Below, in pieces: positions 46,323-59,453 of a DNA stretch of 64,000 nucleotides. A program made the translations under genes and the position numbers. The stretch is from Gordionus sp. m RMFG-2023. Lineage: Eukaryota; Nematomorpha; Gordioida; Chordodea; Parachordodidae. A model generated the notes under the pieces. The model was given only the letters and a program-made list of their open reading frames with translations, did no database searches and had not been told where the DNA came from. The stretch spans positions 35,565,366 through 35,629,365 of the forward strand of contig NC_088777.1 in the NCBI RefSeq assembly GCF_954871325.1, in the 5' to 3' direction. Numbering within the stretch: the stretch's first letter is position 1; every line of letters starts with the position of its first letter.

Positions 46323-46462
46323 TTATTACCAATATATTTAAGAATTAGAATGAATGAAATAAGAATTTAAAAAATATTTCATTTTTCATTATCTTGTAAG
46401 TAAATCTTTTCAGATTATATTTTTTGATATATAATTATGTAATATTAAATACGATTAAATAT

Positions 46463-49400
46463 ACCAGACTTACAAAGGTATATATTTATTAAGCTTGATC
46501 CAGCCCAAAATCAAGCTTTTCAATTTTCGCGCCTAGTTAGGCCCAGATTTTAAAAATATATATTTTAGGCCTTATCCTCATAGAAATTGATATCCAAAAA
46601 ATTAAAGAAGCTCAAAAAGAAAGTTTTTTAAAAAAATTTCTAATAAACGTTGTTTTCGTTTTAAAAATTATTTTTAACAATAACGTCCAAATGATAGACA
46701 ATAGCAGCTCTAACAAGTATCAGATGCACACATATAATAGTCTCAGAAAATTGTAATAGGTGTTTACAATATTAAGTCAACGGTTCATATATCCGTAAAA
46801 TTACAGATGATCCAAGGAAGGATTTTACTTTAAGCAAATACTTTCCATCGCCATTGATGAATGAATCCAATTACATCAGTTATATGGGAGGCCTCCTTCC
46901 CAAGGAACTAATCTAACCTTTTTTTAAATCCTTTTTTGTATATAATTATTATACTCACATTTATATCGTCATATTATTCTAATGTCTTTTTGTTCGAATA
47001 AAATATAATATGATTATTTATAATATAAAATCCCTATTTTAGGGTCATTTCTTAATGAGTCTTCATTGTCATTAAGTAAGGCTAGCTTAAAATAACTCAT
47101 TTATGTGTTACCAAAATATATTGATACTGAGTTTTTTTATATTTTCTTAAAGTAAATATTAAGGGCTATAAGATGATATATAATTTATACATTTGGATCA
47201 ATATTTAACGAGTAATTTGAGCTTTTTAAATCCGAGATCGCACATGTATTAGACTTTATGAGCCAATAACTCCAGATACATTAAACGTAGAACTTTAAAA
47301 TTTTGATTTACATAACGCACCAAATTTGTTCATTTAAAAGATCGGTCAAATCGTTGGTTGATTTAACATGGAATTATCAAAATGTTAAAATAAGCATATT
47401 CGTTTTCGGAAAATTTATGCATGGAAATAAGAAGGAAAATAAATAAAATTTAAATAAACAAGTTCTTAGTATTAAAGCAGAATGTTGTGAATAGGAATTT
47501 TTAAAATAATGCACTCTGTTTTGTAGCGAGTTAGTAACACTCCACCAGATTTAACTTATGTGATATTTATTAACTAATCCAATTTTGAAATTTAAATAAA
47601 TAATTTTGAAGTTCAATATAGAACTGATCTAAAATATTTATCATATAGGAGAAAGAGATAATATAAACGAAATTACATTGGAAGATCGTGTAAATATTAC
47701 ACCCCTTTTAGATCAGAATATATATGTCATGTAAAATTCATAGAAACGGCTATTTTAAATTTTTCATTTATATTATTTTTGTATACAAAACAGTATACTT
47801 TGCCATATTGTTACATCTCTATTTTAAAAAAATAAAGTATAAAAAGATGCTATGTAAGAATAATATAAACTCTAGTACATCTTTTCCAATCAAAATATAG
47901 TAAATATTTCAAAATTTAAACCATTTGAAAAAAGGGGAAAGACAATAATAGAATCTTCAGTTAAGCTGTGCATCCATCTTTTAAAAAATAACAATAAGGC
48001 GCTACCTTTAAATTGCTGTGGCAAAAGTATTTAAATAACACTAATACTGGCATCGAATAAATGCCAGAGTTTAGAAATAATAATTTTACCGTATCCGATT
48101 TTTTAAGTTTGCTTATTCAGCATGCAAAGATTTCGGGGTATATCTAATATCCGCAAGCAATTCTAAAGAATGCAAAAAATTTCCCAGTTAGGTGAAATGT
48201 GAGAATTCCATAACTTATGTCAAAAAATGAGTAATTTATTATCCATGGAAATACTAGCAAAATATTATACTAATTTCTAGAACTAATAAATATTTCTAGG
48301 CATCGATGACGGGAGCCGATAATCCCTAATTAGGTATTAGGCAAATTAACTTTCCTCCTGAAGTAATTAAAGTAACCCCGAGACTAGAGCTTTGCATGAA
48401 CAGGATGGATTCGAAACTAATTTTCAAAAATCGAAAAGGCTCTCCTGATAAAAATAATTTTAAAATTATAACTTGAAATAAGAATTCTTTATCTTACTAA
48501 ACCATTTAATTTTTTTATTACTAACCAATACTTTTTATTAAGATATCCGTCAAATCCTATCATTCTCGTTATTTTATTTTAATTAATTACAACATTTAAA
48601 ATATAATAAGCCTTCACACATATTATTAAAGAGTTCTGGATGGACAGTTCCAAATCTTGTCCGGCTGTACCTAATTTCCCAGTAATTCACGTAGGATAAT
48701 TTTTATAAACCAGAATTTAAAAAAATCTAAATTTCTTTCTATTAACCCTCACAATAGAGCTAAAAATAGATCGAATATAGGGCTATATTCGATATTATAA
48801 TATAAAATTTTAAACAATTCGGTGGAAAGCTCCTAAAAAATTACCTTGGATGGTTCGAAAATTTATTACATGGTAGGTCTTCCTTCTCGTTTTTATGGTT
48901 TGAAAATGTTTTTAACAATTGAGGTTAAGGGGGGGGGGGGTTACTTTATTAATCAGATTTGAATATTCAATTATTAATATAATTTCTAAAAAAAATATGG
49001 AAATGTGAACGCCTAAAAATAAACAAAACAAATAGATTATGGAGTGAAGGCTGCAAAGTATCGCAAAATAGAAATAAGAAAAGGGTAGGCAATGCTGTTA
49101 ATATCTTGATGTAAATTTAAATCTCCATACTTGTATTTTCGTTAAATTGATTTATTGTTTAAAATTGTCTATAATTTTCAGAGGCCTGATAAAATAATAA
49201 ATCATTCAAGTCAATTTGAAACAAATTTAAGTTTAGATTAAAACCAGTTAAAAATAACATAAGGAACCATTTAAGCATTCATTCGCTTTTTATTTTTAAT
49301 TTCCCTTTGAAATCATTAAAAAAATATTTACAATGAGAAAATTTTAAAACACTGACATGGCCATAAAAAATTTTTAAATCTAAGGCAGGCGTAAAAAAAT

Positions 49401-49478
49401 ATTTTTTAAAAATAAATCTGGGCCTATCTCCATAATGAAAATATCGGAACCTAAAAATAAGTAGCTTTACAGGTCTCT
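46463..49478. mobile_element. Possible very old CAGAGACC-family hAT
   Basis: CAGACTTACAAAGGTA on the left and AGCTTTACAGGTCTCTG on the right loosely match the CAGAGACCTG termini. Degenerate GGCCCAG/GGCCT words lie just inside each end (46500-46590 and 49370-49440). The interior is AT-rich with no surviving transposase. Tentative. Confidence 0.3.
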
Positions 49479-49479
49479 G

Positions 49480-52400
49480 ATAATTTATTTAAAATAGTAT
49501 AATTTCATGGTAATAATGTGTTACAGCCTAAAAAATATTTCAATATATTAAATAACTAAGGTTTAAAAAATAATCAACTTTCAATCAATTTATTGAAAGG
49601 TAAATATAAACTGAAAATAATTCATTTCTAAACATACATGGGCCAAAAAAATACAAGGAATCAATTAATACATTTAATTATATAGTATATATTTATAAAT
49701 ATTAATGAATATAATAAAGGATTGAATATTGCGACATATTTTAGAAATGGTTAAATAAACTTATGATATTAAATATTGACATTAAAATATATGAAGTAAT
49801 GATAGTATAATAAACATGTTAGAGGAAAAATTATTTTATAGAATTTCCACGATTACAAAAATCAGGATAAGAATGAGATAAATTAACATAATTTTAACCA
49901 AACATAACAATCTCGTCTTAAAATAAATAACAGATTTTTTCAATTTTGATATATATTTTTTCTATTCAATTCATTTACCCATAAGAGCCGTGGTTACGTA
50001 GAGTGTAAAAAATTTAATTATTTATTTCTTAATCATGCGATAAGTTTTAAGATTTAGAGTAAAGAAAAAACTTAGAATTTTTATAATATAACACCAAATT
50101 AATTTATACGTGAAGATATTTGAAATATTTAAGGGGAAATTTTTATTAGTTTTATCAAATGGTACTGTTATGTAGACTCCTAAAAATATGTGAGCTAAAA
50201 ATATTAAGATTCTGAGTTAGCCGATTTTATAAAATTACTTTAAAATAAAATAAATAAGTTTAATTATAGTTCTAAAACATTTAACATACCGGATTCAATT
50301 TTTTGTTAGTATCAGACCGAATGCTGTCCAATATTTAATATATCTTTTTAGTAAATTAATTCTAAATTTAATTATTTTGCTTATTGACTACAAAAATACT
50401 TTAAAAAAGTAGTTTTTATGCATTTATTATATCTATATTTTCAGAATATGAACTTTATTAAATTTTTCAAAAATATAGATGTATTTATATTTTCAGAATC
50501 CCTACAATTTGATGGTGAATGTTATCAATATATTAAATTTCGTTTAAAAAAATTTTAATTATACTTCTGTGAAATAAAATATAAATATATTTTTTGAAAA
50601 TAAAATTCGTAAAGATATTATATCGATTAGAGATTTGATAAGCCTGGCTGGTTAAAATTTTAGCAAAAGTCCACCCCGGCCGATTAAATTTTTTAGTAAG
50701 AATTTTCAAGGCATCATATTTTTAATCTCTATATCTGATTTTTTTCCCGATATCCTTTAAGGCTATGGCTATCTATTTCTTTCTACAACAATCCTTGTAT
50801 TAAATCGATCGTTTATGCTGTGTATTTGAAATAGGACCATATCATAAATAACTTTTTTGTGAATTTATTATATTTATAGGTTTAGTATTTTGGATACATC
50901 AAAATTCAAAAAGCATATTGTATTTTATTAAATAGCATAATCAAAATATTGGCTTGAAATCCAAAAAATATGTATCAACATTTTAAGGCCAGGAGTGGCC
51001 TATTAAGATACTGCGAAAAATAAAAGATTTGCAAGGCCGCGCAAATTTTTTATGTAAGAAATGTCCGCCTGTAAAATATTTATTAAAATTTTGTTTTTTT
51101 TATAAATATTATTTATAACCCTAACTATATATCAAAAGTGAATTCATTTTATGTAACCTATGTTAGTTATAATTTGATTATCAAACTGATAAGTTTTTTC
51201 TCTAAGCAGACTGCAATGATAAATTTAATATTTGCAATAAAATAATAATATTGAGACTTGAGATTAGCTACTAAATTATGCTTTTTCTCTCTAATGTTAA
51301 TTTTTGTTGAAAAACTTGTGCATTTTATTAATATAATAATTTATTATTTTATTGTATATGGATAAATAAAATAATCTTATTTTGTAGTAAAAATAGTAGC
51401 CACTATTTAAATTCCATCTCAATTCAGAGATGTCTAGGTTTTGGTTAAAAGAAGATTTATATTTCTTAATTAGAACTATAACTATTAAAAACTACCTACC
51501 TTACTAAATATGGAATTATAGATAAAACGAGTTATACTAAATAGAACAATGAAAGAAAAATCGATCCATTAATTGATCGTTTTGGTTTTAGTCTTTTTTG
51601 ATGAAAATTCATAAAATTTCTAAATAATTCTAAATTTCCTTTTTTACTACTTGCAATGGGTGCAAAAGTTACTATCTGATAATTTACAATTTTTTGTAGG
51701 ATATATATCCGATACTGAGTTATTCGCGTTTTATTATTTTTCAGGTTATAAGTTATTTTATTTGAAATAATCTAGCCTTTTCCTATAACTCTTAGAAATG
51801 TTTACTTATTTAACAATAGAATATTAAATAAAAGATATCAAGCTAAAAATTTATTATTTATAAATTACTAGAGAAAAAAAGTTTGCAAGTATATGCATAA
51901 TATATTCATTGTTTTATATTAAACCCTCGCATAAGCTTTCTTTCTTCATTTTGTGATTATTCGGGTAGAGTCATAAAGTGACTCAACACTTTTAAAAAAG
52001 TTATTAATTAAAAACCTTTAGTAAAAATTTTGGTGCCAAATATATTTTAACCAATTTGTTTTTTAAAGATATAGCTGTTTAGGGGCAGCATAATCCCAAC
52101 CATTCATTCTTGCAACGTTTTAAATTCTTTTATCATGGATATATAAATATTATACCTAAAACAGTTATTCGACTTCAAATACGAATAAGGAAAATGTATT
52201 ATACGTCTAACAATATTTATTTAATTATTCGATTTATTTATTCGTAAATATTTAAAATATTCCTTGCGGAATTTTTTAATTTTTTCCAAATCTATAAATA
52301 AATTAAATTTTAATAATCTATTTTTTCTTTTTGAAAATTTCAATTTTTGAATTGAATCAAATAATGATTTTATTTACATGAATTTGCCATGAATAATAAT

Positions 52401-52750
52401 AATGCAATTATTCGATTCCTATTATTGTTGGTAAAATCAATATTAACAATATTTTTATACATGCCTATTATTGTTTAAATATTATATGAATATTTTCTTA
52501 TATATCATCAATTCCATTAATATATTTTTTGATATAATATTATGTCATTAAACCCTTGTGTTTATATAAAAATTTTGCAACTTTTACAAAACTGTAAAAT
52601 AAAAAGAAAATTTTAATTAACAATTACTAAATTTTTTTTATTTAATATATATTTAAATTTTTATAATTAAATTGATTCTAGGATAGTTAGAGATCAGAAC
52701 CATAACCAATATAGGTTTGGTTCAGGCTCCAATATAATAATACTTTTTTG
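49480..52750. other. AT-rich stretch without a recognisable gene
   Basis: No reading frame or terminal repeat was recognised. Short GC words (CTGGCTGG, CCCGGCCG near 50645-50690; AAGGCCAGG near 50985) could be relics of CAGAGACC-type arrays. Confidence 0.4.
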
Positions 52751-52759
52751 CCTACCAAC

Positions 52760-53230
52760 TCTTTAGAATTAAATTATGGATAAAGCCAAACAGAGATATC
52801 AGACCAATAGCCTTTGATTCAACATTCCGCCACCTTGTTACTAAAATGATTACATCCAGGATTAAATATGAGGCCTCTTACCTTCTCACACTATTTCAAT
52901 TAGGGGTATAAGTTAGAGGCAGATGTGAGACGGCTGTGCATCTTGCACGTCTTCAATGGGAGAGCAATCCCATAAATGAAACACTTATCAAAACTTATTA
53001 AGCTAATGCTTACAATACCCTCACTCATAACTAATTCTTGCAATCAGTGAGCATATCATTTCCATGTGGACCTCAATTGAAAATCATTAAGACTGTAGAC
53101 ATTATCAAGGAAATAGAACCACCAGGACTTCTCAGATTTAATGGAAAGCGGCCTGACGAAATCACCTTGATGATATGAAAAGGGGCTAATTTCTCGTTTG
53201 GAACTTTTCTTGTATATATCCATTCGCCCT
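52760..53230 (+). pseudogene. LINE remnant: RT start joined to RLE end
   Basis: The plus strand reads RPIAFDSTFRHLVTKMITSR, then QLGV and GRCETAVHLARLQWESNP, then ANAYNTLTHN: the first palm motifs of a reverse transcriptase. Within ~60 bp it continues with KEIEPPGLLRFNGKRPDEIT and KGANFSFGTF, the RPD...WD nuclease region. The rest of the polymerase, including the catalytic DD block, is missing, so a large internal deletion joined the two. Same class as the LINE at 10085-19700 but opposite strand and a separate insertion. Confidence 0.75.
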
Positions 53231-53498
53231 ATCGAATCAAATTTCGAACGTATTCTAGCAAAAAGAACAGCTTCTTTATTCCAATAAAATCACCTACCTT
53301 AATTTCCATTGGTACTTGTATCATTCTTGAAGGATTTAGGATCTCAGAACTGCAAGTTTACTGGCGATCCTTGAGGCTGGCTTTATATAATCTTCAATGG
53401 CAGTCTTCTCTCCATAGAACTTGGCAAGACTTACTCTTCTTTCCTTATTCTTCTTATTTTACTCTATATTTCATCTTTATTTTTTTAATTTTGGATTT

Positions 53499-53605
53499 AT
53501 TTTTTTCGTATATTAATTATATTTATTTTTTTCGTATATTAATTATATTTATTTTTTTCGTATATTAATTATATTTATTTTTTTCGTATATTAATTATAT
53601 TTATT
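53499..53605. repeat. ~27-bp tandem repeat, four copies
   Basis: TTTTTTTCGTATATTAATTA followed by TATTTA, repeated four times. Confidence 0.9.
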
Positions 53606-54357
53606 TTTTTAATATAAATATTGTTTATTTTATATAAAAAATATATCTTATTGTATTTTATTAATATTATAATAGCAGAATTTAAAAAAAATAGATGTAA
53701 AAAAATATATATTCAATTATTCAGCTAGTTTATTTTAAAATCATTACTTTTATTATATAAGAATATCCTTAACACATATATATATATAAATATATTTCCT
53801 TAACCCTTTCGCACACAGCGAGATCATTTGTCATCAAAATTTTAAATCAATTAATTTTTATATTTAAAAAACGAATGATTGCTATTTAGACACATTAATT
53901 TACAAAACAATATTTATTCTTTCATATTTTATCATTAACCTGTCAAAATGATTATTTTATTATATCAGAATATAAGTTCAAAGTTAGGTATTTTAGGCGC
54001 CAAAATTTTTACACTTTTACATCGATTACCATTCTATATAAATATATATAAATTAAAGGTAAATAATATTTTTATGATAGATTATTACTAGTATTTCATG
54101 TTTAGTAAAAAAAAAATTAACAATAACTATTTTTTATATGATTTTTTAAAGAAAATCCAAATTGGTAACATTGGGATTTTCTTATGTAATTTTTTCCATA
54201 AATTTTTTAAAATTAAATATTGAAAATATGATATAGTAAGAATTGAATATAGGCTATTTTCCATTTAGCAAGCCACTATAATATTTGCAAAAAGTTAAGA
54301 AAGTGAAAATTTTATTTTATTTTATATTTTTTTAAAAATTTTATAAATAATTTTTAG

Positions 54358-55990
54358 ATGACCTCAACATGTACTATACCAGAGGGAGATATATCTGATG
54401 TAGATATTGAGAAGGATGATGACTTTGAAAATGTCACAGTAGTTGATCTAAATATGACCTATGATATTTTACCAGATATTGGGTTGGAACTGGAAAATTA
54501 TGATAATGATATTATCCCAAATAATAGGAAAACCCTATGGCGAAACAAGGATTTATATAAATATAATACAGAATTTAAACAAGAATTTTTGCCTCCACCT
54601 GATAAGGAAATTTCGCCTTACAAATATTTTAAAAAATTTATAGACGATGATATTATTAACAATTTAGTAGAGCAAACGAATATTTATTCTTTTCAATTAT
54701 CTGGCATATCAGCAAATACAAATAGTAGTGAAATTGAAAAATTTCTCGGAATTCACCTTTATACGGGCATTGTTAAATTGCCATCAATAAGGCAATATTG
54801 GGCTATAGAGACAGTGATTCCTCAAATTTCTCAATGCATGACAAGAAACAGATTCTTGGAATTGAGAAAATACTTTAATATTAATGATAATAATAATATA
54901 ATCCTTAGGGGCCAGTCTAATTACGATAAACTTTTCAAACTAAGACCATTTATTAGTGCATTAAAAATGAACATGAGAAAGATTCAATTAGAGGAAAAAT
55001 TATCAATTGATGTAATGAAAGTCCCCTTCAAAGGGCGATGTGAATTTAAACAATATATTAGCTCAAAACCGCATAAATGGGGAATTAAAATTTTCGCTTT
55101 ATGTGGATCATCTGGAATGCTATATGATTTCAAAATATATTTAGGAAAATGCACAAATATAAAAAAACTTTGATGGGAATTAGCGGAGATATTGTTATAC
55201 GACTATTAGAAACTGTTCTTCCACATAAAAATCATAAAATTTACATGGATAACTTTTTTTCTTCATATAATTTAGAAGTTGCTCTCAAAGATAATGGCTT
55301 TATCATGTCGGGGACCATTAGATCTAATCGATTATTAGGATGTCATCTGGTTGATGATAAAATCTTAAAGAAAAAAGGAAGAGGGTCCCTTGATTATAAA
55401 GTGGATTCTAATAATAATAATATAATTTGAAAATGGTTTGATAACAAATCGGTTATCACGATATCATCATTTATGGGTATAAATTCCACATCACGAACGA
55501 AAAGATGGTCGGTATCTGAAAAATCTTTTATTAATGTCGAAATTCCGGCTATAATTCAAGATTATAATGCTGGCATGGGCGGAGTGGATCTCCATGATAT
55601 GTTAATTGAACTATACAGAATTGACATAAAATGGAAGCGCTTTTACATGCGAATTTTCTTTCATTTATTAGATTCCTGTGTGGTGAATTCGTGGTTACTC
55701 TATAGACGCCACATCAAACAGAAAGATAATAAATATATATTTCTTTTAGCGTTTAAAGCTCGGATAACTAAAGGATTAATGATGGTTGGAAAGGAAAATT
55801 ATGGAAAAGAAGGTAAACATAATTTGAAGATTGAAAAAAAAGAAAGTGAATAGTTTTCATCGAATCCCAGATATTAGATTCGATAAAATAGGGCATTGGC
55901 CCTCGGCGACTAACAGACAAAGATGCAAGAATTGCAAAAATGGTTATACCAGATTTGAATGTTTAAAATGTAAAATATCTTTATGTTTAA
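54358..55990 (+). pseudogene. piggyBac transposase
   Basis: Start MTSTCTIPEGDISDVDIEKD after a TTTTTAG. Conserved blocks in order: RFLELRKYFNIND, KLSIDVMKVPFKGR (first catalytic Asp), QYISSKPHKWGIKIFALCGS, KIYMDNFFSSYNL (second Asp), KWFDNKSVITISSF, GMGGVDLHDML (third Asp) and the Cys-rich tail QRCKNCKNGYTRFECLKCKI. All three Asp are kept. Breaks seen: a frameshift near 55155-55170, an in-frame TGA at about 55428, a frameshift near 55831-55853, and the miniature inserted after ISLCL. The remaining codons (about NVNEF) appear at 57431, just past the miniature. Confidence 0.92.
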
Positions 55991-57426
55991 CACTTTCGCG
56001 CCCGACATATTTCCCGTGAACAAAAATTTTTTTTCTTCTAAAACTGAGTTAAATAAGACGCAAATAACACATTTTCAACGTTTTTTATTTTAAAAAGTGT
56101 ATATATATAGAATTATAAAATGTTACCAATTGTCATCATTGGGATATTCATATGTAAAAAAATAAACAATTTATTTTGAATGATATGAAATAAAACAATT
56201 GCGATTTGTCTCTATAGCCCAATATTGCCTTATTGATGACAATTTAACAATGCCCGTATAAAGGTGAATTCCGAGAAATTTTTCAATTTCACTACTATTT
56301 GTATTTGTTGATTTGCCAGATAATTGAAAAGAATAAATATTCGTTTGCTCTATTAAATTGTTAATATCATCGTCTATAAATTTTTTAAAATATTTGTAAG
56401 GCGAAATTTCCTTATAAGGTGGAGGCAAAAATTCTTGTTTAAATTCTGTGTTATATTTATATAAATCCTTATTTCGCCATAGGGTTTTCTTATTATTTGG
56501 GATAATATCATTATCATAATTTTCCAGTTCCAACCCAATATCTGGTAAAATATCATAGATCATATTTAGATCAACTACTGTGGCATTTTCAAAGTTATCA
56601 TCCTTCTCAATATCTACATCAGATATATCTCCCTCTGATATAATACATGTTGAGGTCATCTAAAAATTATTTATAAAATTTTTAAAAAAATATAAATAAA
56701 ATTTTCACTTTCTTAACTTTTTGCAAATATTATAGTGGCTTGCTAAATGGAAAATAGCCTATATTCAATTCTTACTATATCATATTTTCAATATTTAATT
56801 TTAAAAAATTTATGGAAAAAATTACATAAGAAAATCCCAATGTTACCAATTTGGATTCTCTTTAAAAAATCATATAAAAAATAGTTATTGTTAATTTTTT
56901 TCTACTAAACATGAAATACTAGTAATAATCTATCATAAGAATATTATTTACCTTTGATTTATATATATTTATATAGAATGGTAATCGATGTAAAAGTGTA
57001 AAAATTTTGGGTAAAATACCTAACTTTGAACTTATATTCTGATATAATAAAATAATCATTTTGCCAGGTTAATGATAAAATATGAAAGAATAAATATTGT
57101 TTTGTAAATTAATGTGTCTAAATAGCAACCATTCGTTTTTTAAATATAAAAATTAATTGATTAAAAATTTTGATGACAAATGATCTCGCTGGGCGTGAAA
57201 GGGTTAAATAAAAATCGCAATTGTTTTATTTCTTATCATTCAAAATAAATTGTATATTTTTTTACATATGAATATCCTAATGATGACAATTGGTAACATT
57301 TTATAATTCTATATATATACACTTTTTAAAATAAAAAACGTTGAAAATGTGTTATTTGCGTCTTATTTAACTCGGTTTTAGAAAAAAAATTTTTTGTTCA
57401 CGGGATATATGTCGGGCGCAAAAGGG
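55991..57426. mobile_element. Palindromic TTAA miniature, split at its centre
   Basis: Arms 55991-56207 and 57208-57426 are reverse complements (CGCCCGACATATTTCCCGTG at the left; its near-complement at the right). Outer flanks are TTAA and CTAA. If the inner piggyBac piece is removed, the inner arm ends CAATTGCGATTT and TTAAATAAAAATCGCAATTG meet around a TTAA. The original was therefore a near-perfect hairpin of about 440 bp with TTAA at its dyad. Confidence 0.85.
56171..57203 (-). pseudogene. Second piggyBac 5' end, inverted
   Basis: Minus-strand copy of 53804-54820. Its terminus CCCTTTCACGCCCAGCGAGA abuts TTAA at 57204-57207. The untranslated leader and then MTSTCIISEGDISDVDIEKD (56659 downward) are closely similar to the first copy. 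It stops at RQYWAIET, where sequence passes into the miniature arm at about 56207, so everything after the N-terminal ~153 residues is deleted. Only about ten residues differ from the first copy over this length, so the two are close relatives. Confidence 0.92.
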
Positions 57427-57439
57427 CTAAATGTTAATG

Positions 57440-59330
57440 AATTTAAAATAAGGCGCCGTTATATAATATGGATCGGTCCAATTCCATAAAAATATAGGTA
57501 CATCCCTATAAATTATATTCAAAATTTTTTATTATTATTTTAGCATTTTTCAAAATTTCCTGGTTTATATATTTCAATTTTATAGTGTAGGTAATAATAT
57601 TTTATTATAAATGACGCAAATTTGCTTATGCTCGTAAATATCATTTTAATAAAAATACCTCCTCTCTCCAAAAAACATATACACTATATCATTATAAAAA
57701 ATAACTTGAAAAAAAAATAAGATAAAAAACCTTTTATAAAACCAAAAATTATTTTTATAAAAATCTAATATAGCCAAAGGCTTACAATAAATGGACCTAA
57801 AGATTACCAATAAAATTTATGGGGAAAATCCATCTAATAGTGCTCCCCTCCCTCTTTATAAAATCCCTGATATGTTTTTTATTGTAAATATTAATATTTT
57901 ATTATAATTATATTATGGGCTATGCGATTAAATGAAACAAAATATAAATGATAAATTAATTTTTAAATTTTTTACTTGTAAATTCTGCATGTATAAAAAA
58001 ATAAATAAATTGTTATTTTGAATCAATATTTGTTTATGTTCTCCAAACCCTGAACCTAGACCCTTTCTTAAAATTTAACTCCTGAAACTGGACCCAGACC
58101 TTTTTTTTGAAGAATTCACATCCCTGTATTTTCTTGTTAAATTAAAAAAACTATGGTTTCGAGATAACTGCTTTAAAAAATTGGAAAATTAACATGAGAT
58201 ATGATTACACTAAAAATAAACCTTTTCTTTAAAATAAGAGATACATTAGATATTAGAATAAAAAGAGTTTGGAATTTAATTCTTATTTTATATTTTATAA
58301 ACAAAAATTTTAACAGCTATTTTTATTTTTCCATTTATTTTATATGTATTGAATAAGTAAGATGTAAAAAGCTATAAATCATTAAAATATCTGTATTGGA
58401 CACGTTTCAATTAAATATGAGATATGTGAAAAAAAGTAATGTTACTATTTTTATTAATCAAAGCAATTAGAGAATTACAATATGTATGGAAACATTACAC
58501 AGCACCAAAATATAAATTACAGATTGATGTAGTCTTCATTTATTTTAAATAAATATTTATCTTAATATAATTTCATATTTAAACATATTTTTACATCTCG
58601 GCTTTAATAATTGAATGAAATTTGTTATTGTACTTTGAATTATATGAAAAACCACAAACTTCCTGGATTTTTATATGCATGATAACATTTGTATTCTTTT
58701 TAATTCTTAAAGAATTAAAAAAAAATAATTTAGATCTGTATGAACTGTCTTTAAAATTTTGTCGCTTTAATTCAAAATTATTATATAATTAACCTTTTCT
58801 ATAGATGTCATACCAATTTACAAAGAAATTTTAAAATATTTTTACTTGTATATTATATTATAATAGTTTCATGATAATAAAGCGATACAAAAACAAAATA
58901 TATGTTAAACCCCACATAACATATATCTGCCAACAGATTTGAAATGGTAATTTATTTTACTCTACATGGAAAATATATTTATGTACAAATGTATAATTTA
59001 CAAAAAATATATAAAGATTACTTGTTTACATAATATGAAATACTGATCAAGGAATATTTTTTTCAAGATTTTATAATTTAAACAAGGAAACTTTTTGGTC
59101 AGAGTATAGCAAATTGTGCATAGTTAAGAACCAAATTTAAAATAAGTTATGCATAATGTACAGAAATAATTATGGATATCATCACAGTTTTATAAGTGCA
59201 TGTATAAATAAATCTGCGTGTTATGTATAAAGGTTTTTAGAACATAAAAATAATATCATATATTGGTGGAAAAAAAATAAAGAATTTATGAGAATATAGA
59301 AAATAAGATTCATAACATGTATAATATTTA
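57440..59330. other. AT-rich stretch, no gene recognised
   Basis: Possible hAT terminus words near 57855 (AATCCCTGATATG) and 58110-58130 (GAATTCACATCCCTG), with GGACCCAGACC-type motifs inside, are too weak to call. This may be an intron or 3' flank of the minus-strand gene whose exons follow. Confidence 0.35.
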
Positions 59331-59332
59331 AC

Positions 59333-59453
59333 CTATCCTTTTGAGTTTCAAGTGTCGCATTAAAATGTTCTTCCAATTTCATACCCAGGGCTGTTTGTAA
59401 CGATCCAGTTTCAGGGATGGTAGAAGGCATGATAACATTTTTCGAATCATTAT
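59333..59453 (-). CDS. Internal exon of a minus-strand host gene
   Basis: Bounded by ATTTTAG (acceptor) and a GATAG|GTTAAA donor. It reads DNDSKNVIMPSTIPETGSLQ TALGMKLEEHFNATLETQKD in the frame set by the upstream exon at 59956-60110 (one leftover G + AT). It ends with two unpaired bases. Family unknown. If not spliced, the frame stays open to a stop at 59221. Confidence 0.6.

Larger units (their letters stand above)
53804..57470 (+). mobile_element. piggyBac transposon with nested insertions
   Basis: Left terminus CCCTTTCGCACACAGCGAGA directly after TTAA (53800-53803), the target site of the superfamily. A transposase gene follows. Its last codons are interrupted at a TTAA (55987-55990) by the palindromic miniature at 55991-57426, which itself holds a second, inverted piggyBac 5' end. 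The element's own right terminus was not found beyond 57426. Confidence 0.85.

Noticed and set aside
53230-53450. Possible retroelement coding on either strand
   Set aside because: Short peptides looked vaguely pol-like, but no diagnostic motif could be placed.
55425-55432. TGA in the piggyBac gene as a recoded Trp codon
   Set aside because: The same gene also has frameshifts, and other frames in the window stop normally at TGA, so a plain inactivating mutation is simpler.
57850-58135. hAT-like termini around CCCTGATATG and CATCCCTG
   Set aside because: Words are too short, orientation is inconsistent and no duplication was found.
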